A stretch of 64,000 nt of DNA from Corynebacterium resistens DSM 45100. GTDB taxonomy: Bacteria; Actinomycetota; Actinomycetes; Mycobacteriales; Mycobacteriaceae. Of this stretch, positions 60,656 through 64,000 are shown one piece after another. Both the position numbers and the translations under genes were made by a program. Within the stretch, counting starts at the first letter, position 1, and every line of letters starts with the position of its first letter. The stretch spans positions 1,798,001 through 1,862,000 of the forward strand of contig NC_015673.1 in assembly GCF_000177535.2 (NCBI RefSeq), read 5' to 3'. The notes beneath the pieces are model-generated. The model had not been told where the DNA came from and searched no databases. It was given only the letters and a program-made list of their open reading frames with translations.

Positions 60656-61997
60656 CTACCAACGACAGGCCACCCAGTTTGTGGAAGACCACCCGCAGGC
60701 CGTGATCCTCCTCGGGATGGGCCTAGGCAAGACGGTGATCACCTTGACGGCCATCTGGAATCTGCTGCTGGACTCCTTCCAGGCCCGCCGGGTCCTCATC
60801 GTCGCACCCCTGCGGGTCGCCCGCGACACCTGGCCTGCCGAAGCTACCAAGTGGGACCACCTGGCAGGACTCACCATCGCGGTCGCCGTCGGGTCGAAAT
60901 CCCAGCGGGTGGATGCGCTTGCCGCCGAGGCGATGGTGACCGTCATCAACCGAGAGAACGTGCCTTGGCTGGTGAAACATCTCGGCAACACGTGGCCGTT
61001 CGACATGGTCGTCATCGACGAGCTGAGCTCGTTTAAGAACCACCGGGCGCAGAGGTTCAAAGCACTCGCAGCCGTGCGGCCACGTCTCACCCGGATCGTG
61101 GGGCTGACCGGCACGCCAGCAGCCAACGGGCTGATGGACCTGTGGGCGCAGTTCCGTCTGCTGGATGAGGGCCAGCGCCTCGGCAGGTTCATCACCCACT
61201 ACCGCAACCGCTGGTTCGTGCCCGATCGGCGAAACGGCCAGCAGATCTTCACCTACAAGCCCGCACCCGGTGCTGAGGACGAGATCTACGAGGCGATCAG
61301 CGACATCACCTTGTCGATGCGCACCACCGACTACCTGCGCCTGCCTGAGCTGACGGTCACCACGACGCTCGTCGACCTCGAACCGAAGGAGCGCAAAGCC
61401 TACGAGCGGTTGCGAGATGAGATGGTGCTCGACCTCGACGGGCAGGTCATCGACGCCGCGAACGCCGCAGCCCTGTCAGGCAAGCTGCTACAGCTGGCCT
61501 CCGGTGCGATCTACGACGAGGACGGCAACACCGTAGTGGTGCACGACCGCAAACTCGACGCGCTCGAAGACCTCGTGGAGGCCGCCAACGGGCAGCCGCT
61601 GCTCGTGGCCTACTGGTTCAAACACGACCGTGAGCGCATCACCACGCGGTTCCCCGGGGCCCGCGAGCTGACAACCAGCGCCGACATTACCCAGTGGAAC
61701 GCCCGTGAGGTCCCGCTGGCACTGATCCACCCGGCCTCAGCCGGGCACGGGCTCAACCTCCAGCAAGGCGGCAACCTCCTGGTCTGGTTCTCCCTGACCT
61801 GGTCCCTGGAGCTCTACCAGCAGACCAACGCGAGGCTCTACCGCCAGGGACAAGACCAGCCGGTGACGATCACCCACCTGGCCGCAGACCACACCCTCGA
61901 TGAGGCGGTACTGGCCGCGCTGGACAACAAAGACATGACACAGGCTGCGTTGATCAATGCGGTCGCCGACACTCTGGGAAAGCAGGCACACTCATGA
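60636..61997 (+). CDS. Phage SNF2-family helicase
   Basis: 453 residues: Walker A GMGLGKT (27-33), motif II variant VIDELSSFKNH, motif III GLTGTPAANG, C-terminal lobe with HPASAGHGLNLQQGG and the Q/R motif QQTNARLYRQGQ. Length and order match phage-encoded DEAD/SNF2 helicases next to VRR-NUC. Probably remodels DNA structures in replication or recombination. Confidence 0.93.
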   Translation: MRYEPHDYQRQATQFVEDHPQAVILLGMGLGKTVITLTAIWNLLLDSFQARRVLIVAPLRVARDTWPAEATKWDHLAGLTIAVAVGSKSQRVDALAAEAMVTVINRENVPWLVKHLGNTWPFDMVVIDELSSFKNHRAQRFKALAAVRPRLTRIVGLTGTPAANGLMDLWAQFRLLDEGQRLGRFITHYRNRWFVPDRRNGQQIFTYKPAPGAEDEIYEAISDITLSMRTTDYLRLPELTVTTTLVDLEPKERKAYERLRDEMVLDLDGQVIDAANAAALSGKLLQLASGAIYDEDGNTVVVHDRKLDALEDLVEAANGQPLLVAYWFKHDRERITTRFPGARELTTSADITQWNAREVPLALIHPASAGHGLNLQQGGNLLVWFSLTWSLELYQQTNARLYRQGQDQPVTITHLAADHTLDEAVLAALDNKDMTQAALINAVADTLGKQAHS

Positions 61998-62458
61998 ACG
62001 ACCACCCCATCTGGGACTACTTCGACTACCGCAAAGCCGCCATCGGCGTCCTCCAGGACTACGCAACCCAAGCTGTCATTCTCCAGCAAGGCGACGGGTA
62101 CGCCAACGAGCTCAAAGCCTCACTGACCTCAATCGGCTCACCCCGATTCGACGGCCTGCCACGGGGCAACAACCCGCACGCCGGTGAAGCGAGAATCTGC
62201 TCGATCCTCGACAACCTCGACGCGCTCAAAGCCCGCAACCAAAAAGCGCAGGCCTACATGGATTGGTTCAACCCGGCCTGGGAAAGCCTCAGCGACGATG
62301 ACCGGCTGGTCCTCGAGGTCTTCTTCCTCGACGACCTCTCCGCCGAGGACGCCGCCGTCAAAGTCGCCGAACACTTCTACGTCGAACGCAAGACTGCCTT
62401 CGCCAAGAAGCAGCGCGCCCTTGCCCGCTTCGCGCGTCTCTTGTTCGGCAGAGACTGA
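61994..62458 (+). CDS. RinA/ArpU-like phage late regulator (DUF1492-type)
   Basis: 154 residues. The C-terminal half has a sigma-like helix-turn-helix pattern LSDDDRLVLEVFFLDDLSAEDAAVKVAEHFYVERKTAFAKKQRALARFARLLFG. The N-terminal half is YFDYRKAAIGVLQDYATQA and SIGSPRFDGLPRGNNPH. This fits the small regulators that precede HNH/terminase genes in Gram-positive phages and switch on late genes. ATGA overlap with the helicase gene. Confidence 0.75.
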   Translation: MNDHPIWDYFDYRKAAIGVLQDYATQAVILQQGDGYANELKASLTSIGSPRFDGLPRGNNPHAGEARICSILDNLDALKARNQKAQAYMDWFNPAWESLSDDDRLVLEVFFLDDLSAEDAAVKVAEHFYVERKTAFAKKQRALARFARLLFGRD

Positions 62459-62544
62459 AGCATTGGCGCGCATGAGTGTCGCAAAGAGGGGATGACTCTC
62501 AGGGTGTGCCTGTCGCATGCTGTAAGTGGTTGAAAAGTAGGTCC

Positions 62545-62583
62545 CGACCCCCAGACGAATCATCACGGTTCGTCTGGGGGTCG
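62545..62583. repeat. Perfect 15-bp inverted repeat before the HNH gene
   Basis: CGACCCCCAGACGAA and TTCGTCTGGGGGTCG flank a nine-base loop. It lies 31 bases ahead of the HNH start, after the late-regulator gene. Terminator, late-promoter element or processing site are all possible. Confidence 0.7.
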
Positions 62584-62613
62584 TTGCCATGAACGACAAG
62601 GGTGGTGAGACGG

Positions 62614-62991
62614 ATGCCTTTCAAACCCAAGCGCCCGTGCTCCCAGCCCGGCTGCCCCGAGCTGACCGGCACCCGGTTCTGCCCGGCCCACGCTAAGGAA
62701 GAGGACGCCCGTTACCGCAACTACCAGCGCGACCCGAAGATCAACCGACGCTACGACCACCGGTGGCGAAAGATCCGCGCGGCCTACGTCGAAGCCCACC
62801 CGTTGTGCGAGGACTGCCTGGCCCGTGGCCGGTACACGCCCGTGGCTGAGGTCCACCACGTGATCCCGCTCGACCACGGCGGCACCCACGACGAGTCGAA
62901 CCTGCGCAGTCTGTGCAAGCCGTGCCACTCGCGCCAGTCCGCGCTCGATGGCGACCGGTGGCGGCAAGCCCCTCGGGTCTACAGCTACTAA
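62614..62991 (+). CDS. Phage HNH endonuclease
   Basis: 125 residues from the ATG at 62614 (GGTGGTGAG upstream). Zinc-binding Cys pairs are CSQPGC, CPAH, CEDC and CKPC. The HNH core is AEVHHVIPLDHGGTHDESNLRSLCKPCHSRQ. Such genes sit just before the terminase in many phages and assist DNA packaging. Here no terminase follows: a ClbS-type gene and an IS element come next. Confidence 0.93.
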   Translation: MPFKPKRPCSQPGCPELTGTRFCPAHAKEEDARYRNYQRDPKINRRYDHRWRKIRAAYVEAHPLCEDCLARGRYTPVAEVHHVIPLDHGGTHDESNLRSLCKPCHSRQSALDGDRWRQAPRVYSY

Positions 62992-63210
62992 AAAGCGCTG
63001 TGTGCCCGCCTGTCGCGGCCTCCCTGCCGACCCTCACCTGTGCCAACCTCGACCCCGTTCGCCCGGCACGAGGCGACGTGGCGCGCTTGCCGAGGGGGTG
63101 GGGGCGAGCGGATCTCCACAGCTGGGCTGCTCCTCAGCGGGCGGGGCCAACCGCGCACAAAATCCACGAATCAAACCGGGTATTGACCCGCCGTCTTGAG
63201 CTGGTGCGTT
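62992..63210. other. Intergenic after HNH
   Basis: 219 bases, GC-rich on the left, without a supported gene. It is the breakpoint where terminase genes would be expected. Confidence 0.4.
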
Positions 63211-63777
63211 TTACGGTGTCTGGTTTGGGGCTTTCGGGCTTGCCTTGTTGGCTTTCTGGTGGGTGCGCAGTTTCTTGATGGCCCAGTCGTAGTGGCTGGG
63301 TGCTGCTGAGACCAGGTAGGAGCCCAACGAGGTGGTTCCTGTCCACGGGAAGTACTTTTTAGTGAACAGCTCCTCATCGGTGAAGCTTTCGATGAGCTCG
63401 ATGATCTGGGAATGGCTCGAGCCCAGCATGTCCTGTATGTCGCCCAGTGACGTGTCTTGGTAGTGCTCCCAGATTTCCATGTTTAGGGATGGCGTGGTCC
63501 GCCACGTGTGAGGTGCGGGCAGGAATGGCCGGGCAGTCCCGTTTTGATTGGCGTCAACGAAGTCGAACAGCATTTTTTGCCACGCATAGAGATGGGCAAG
63601 GACATCGCGCAGATTCTTGTCCCTGCCCCAGTGGGGTTCAGGACGGTCGAAGTCAGCGCCGAAAAACAAGCCGACGCTTTCTATCTCTGGCCGCATGGAG
63701 TCAATCAATGATTGCAGCACGTCCCATTGGGAGGTGGTTGCTGTCAGCAGTTCCGTTTTCGTTTTCGCTCGGGCCAT
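63211..63777 (-). CDS. ClbS/DfsB family four-helix bundle protein
   Basis: About 188 residues from the ATG at 63777. Family pattern: ARAKTKTELLTATTSQWDVLQSLID, RDVLAHLYAWQKMLFDFV, FLPAPHTWRTTPSLNMEIWEHYQDTSL, LIESFTDEELFTKKYFPWTGTTSLGSYLVSAAPSHYDWAIKKLR. DinB-like helix bundle; ClbS protects producers from colibactin by opening its cyclopropane. Most family members have unknown substrates, so only a protective role is suggested. Antisense to the phage module and next to an IS element, so probably a later insertion. Confidence 0.88.
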   Translation of the reverse strand: MARAKTKTELLTATTSQWDVLQSLIDSMRPEIESVGLFFGADFDRPEPHWGRDKNLRDVLAHLYAWQKMLFDFVDANQNGTARPFLPAPHTWRTTPSLNMEIWEHYQDTSLGDIQDMLGSSHSQIIELIESFTDEELFTKKYFPWTGTTSLGSYLVSAAPSHYDWAIKKLRTHQKANKASPKAPNQTP

Positions 63778-63809
63778 ACCCAATTAGAACACAGGACGGC
63801 GAGGAAGCA

Positions 63810-64000
63810 CTAGGGCGTGTTGCTAAATGGTGTTCCGGGGTGCGTGGGTGATGCTGGAGTCATGTCGAGAGGTGTCATCACCGACGAGGTCTGGGAGCTG
63901 AACGGGGACGTGTTCCCTGCGGTGAACACGAGGGGCCGCCCGCCGGTGGGCCGGCGCACGGTGGTTGAGGCGACCGCGTGGCGGTTCCGGACGGGGTCAG
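63810..64000 (+). mobile_element. IS5-type insertion sequence, cut by the window end
   Basis: Element end GGGCGTGTTGCTAAATGG (from ~63813) is followed by a transposase frame from the ATG at 63862: SRGVITDEVWELNGDVFPAVNTRGRPPVGRR and VVEATAWRFRTGS. This matches the N-terminus of IS5-family (IS427-like) transposases common in corynebacteria. The catalytic domain lies beyond the window. Confidence 0.85.

Noticed and set aside
1..64000. CRISPR arrays, tRNA or rRNA genes
   Set aside because: No regularly spaced identical repeats, no cloverleaf-like sequence and no rRNA motifs were seen while reading; a covariance search was not possible.

Overview
The window looks like a chromosomal accessory region of a Corynebacterium. 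The left flank carries an actinobacterial coproheme decarboxylase whose residues H117, Y134 and H157 sit one position from those described for C. diphtheriae ChdC. It also has DtxR-like iron boxes, lipoproteins, and a CmtR whose metal ligands (C57, C61, C102) coincide with mycobacterial CmtR. The left ~20 kb has moderate GC. From ~20 kb onward the DNA is mostly GC-richer and made of blocks acquired from other Actinobacteria. No tRNA, rRNA or CRISPR array was seen.

Layout. (1) 1-7.9 kb is ordinary flank: DUF808 protein, patatin-like esterase, membrane protein, chdC, 2H phosphoesterase, two paralogous secreted proteins, a methyltransferase. (2) 8.3-16.7 kb is an iron-type import locus: a YbtP/YbtQ-like pair of ABC half-transporters, a three-gene ECF transporter, and a divergent DHA2-type MFS pump, around two candidate DtxR boxes. 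It has no siderophore biosynthesis genes, so xenosiderophore uptake is likely. (3) 16.7-28 kb is an accretion and decay zone: a badly decayed groEL piece, two higBA modules (one with frameshifted higB), a VOC protein between imperfect repeats, a dead LLM monooxygenase, an intact cmtR-cadA cadmium operon, dead relBE, IS3, DUF2625, SMI1 and AbiV remnants, and arfB.

(4) 27.2-34.0 kb is a type I restriction-modification operon (hsdM-hsdS-hsdR, minus strand) followed by an unrecognised 384-residue protein with a HEPN-like RX4H motif. hsdM lacks its 5' half. (5) 34.0-46.1 kb is a GC-rich block with a dead IS3 at one end. It holds a siderophore binding protein and two FecCD permeases without an ATPase, a TetR regulator, two more ABC half-transporters, a siderophore-interacting protein, a SoxR-controlled MFS pump, and MocR and ClpP fragments. 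(6) 46.1-50.1 kb, minus strand, is a three-component ABC-3C conflict system (zinc-ribbon protein, small middle component, DUF2326 ATPase), then an XRE regulator and the 5' half of an hsdM gene cut at the edge of block 5.

(7) 50.5-63.0 kb is the early/replication module of a prophage: sigma-like protein, DUF2800, DUF2815, family A DNA polymerase, antirepressor, DUF4406, primase-helicase, VRR-NUC, SNF2-type helicase, RinA/ArpU-like protein, HNH endonuclease. A TIGR02391 HEPN gene sits inverted inside it, and a probable replication origin (17-bp inverted repeat arms around an AT-rich core) follows the primase-helicase. Terminase and structural genes do not follow: a ClbS/DfsB-family gene and an IS5-type transposase occupy that position up to the window edge.

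The most notable points are: the defence genes bracketing a 12-kb iron island, with hsdM fragments at both edges broken at the same catalytic motif; the HEPN-like protein linked to the type I RM operon; the ABC-3C operon with XRE and hsdM downstream; and the HEPN cargo and origin in the prophage.
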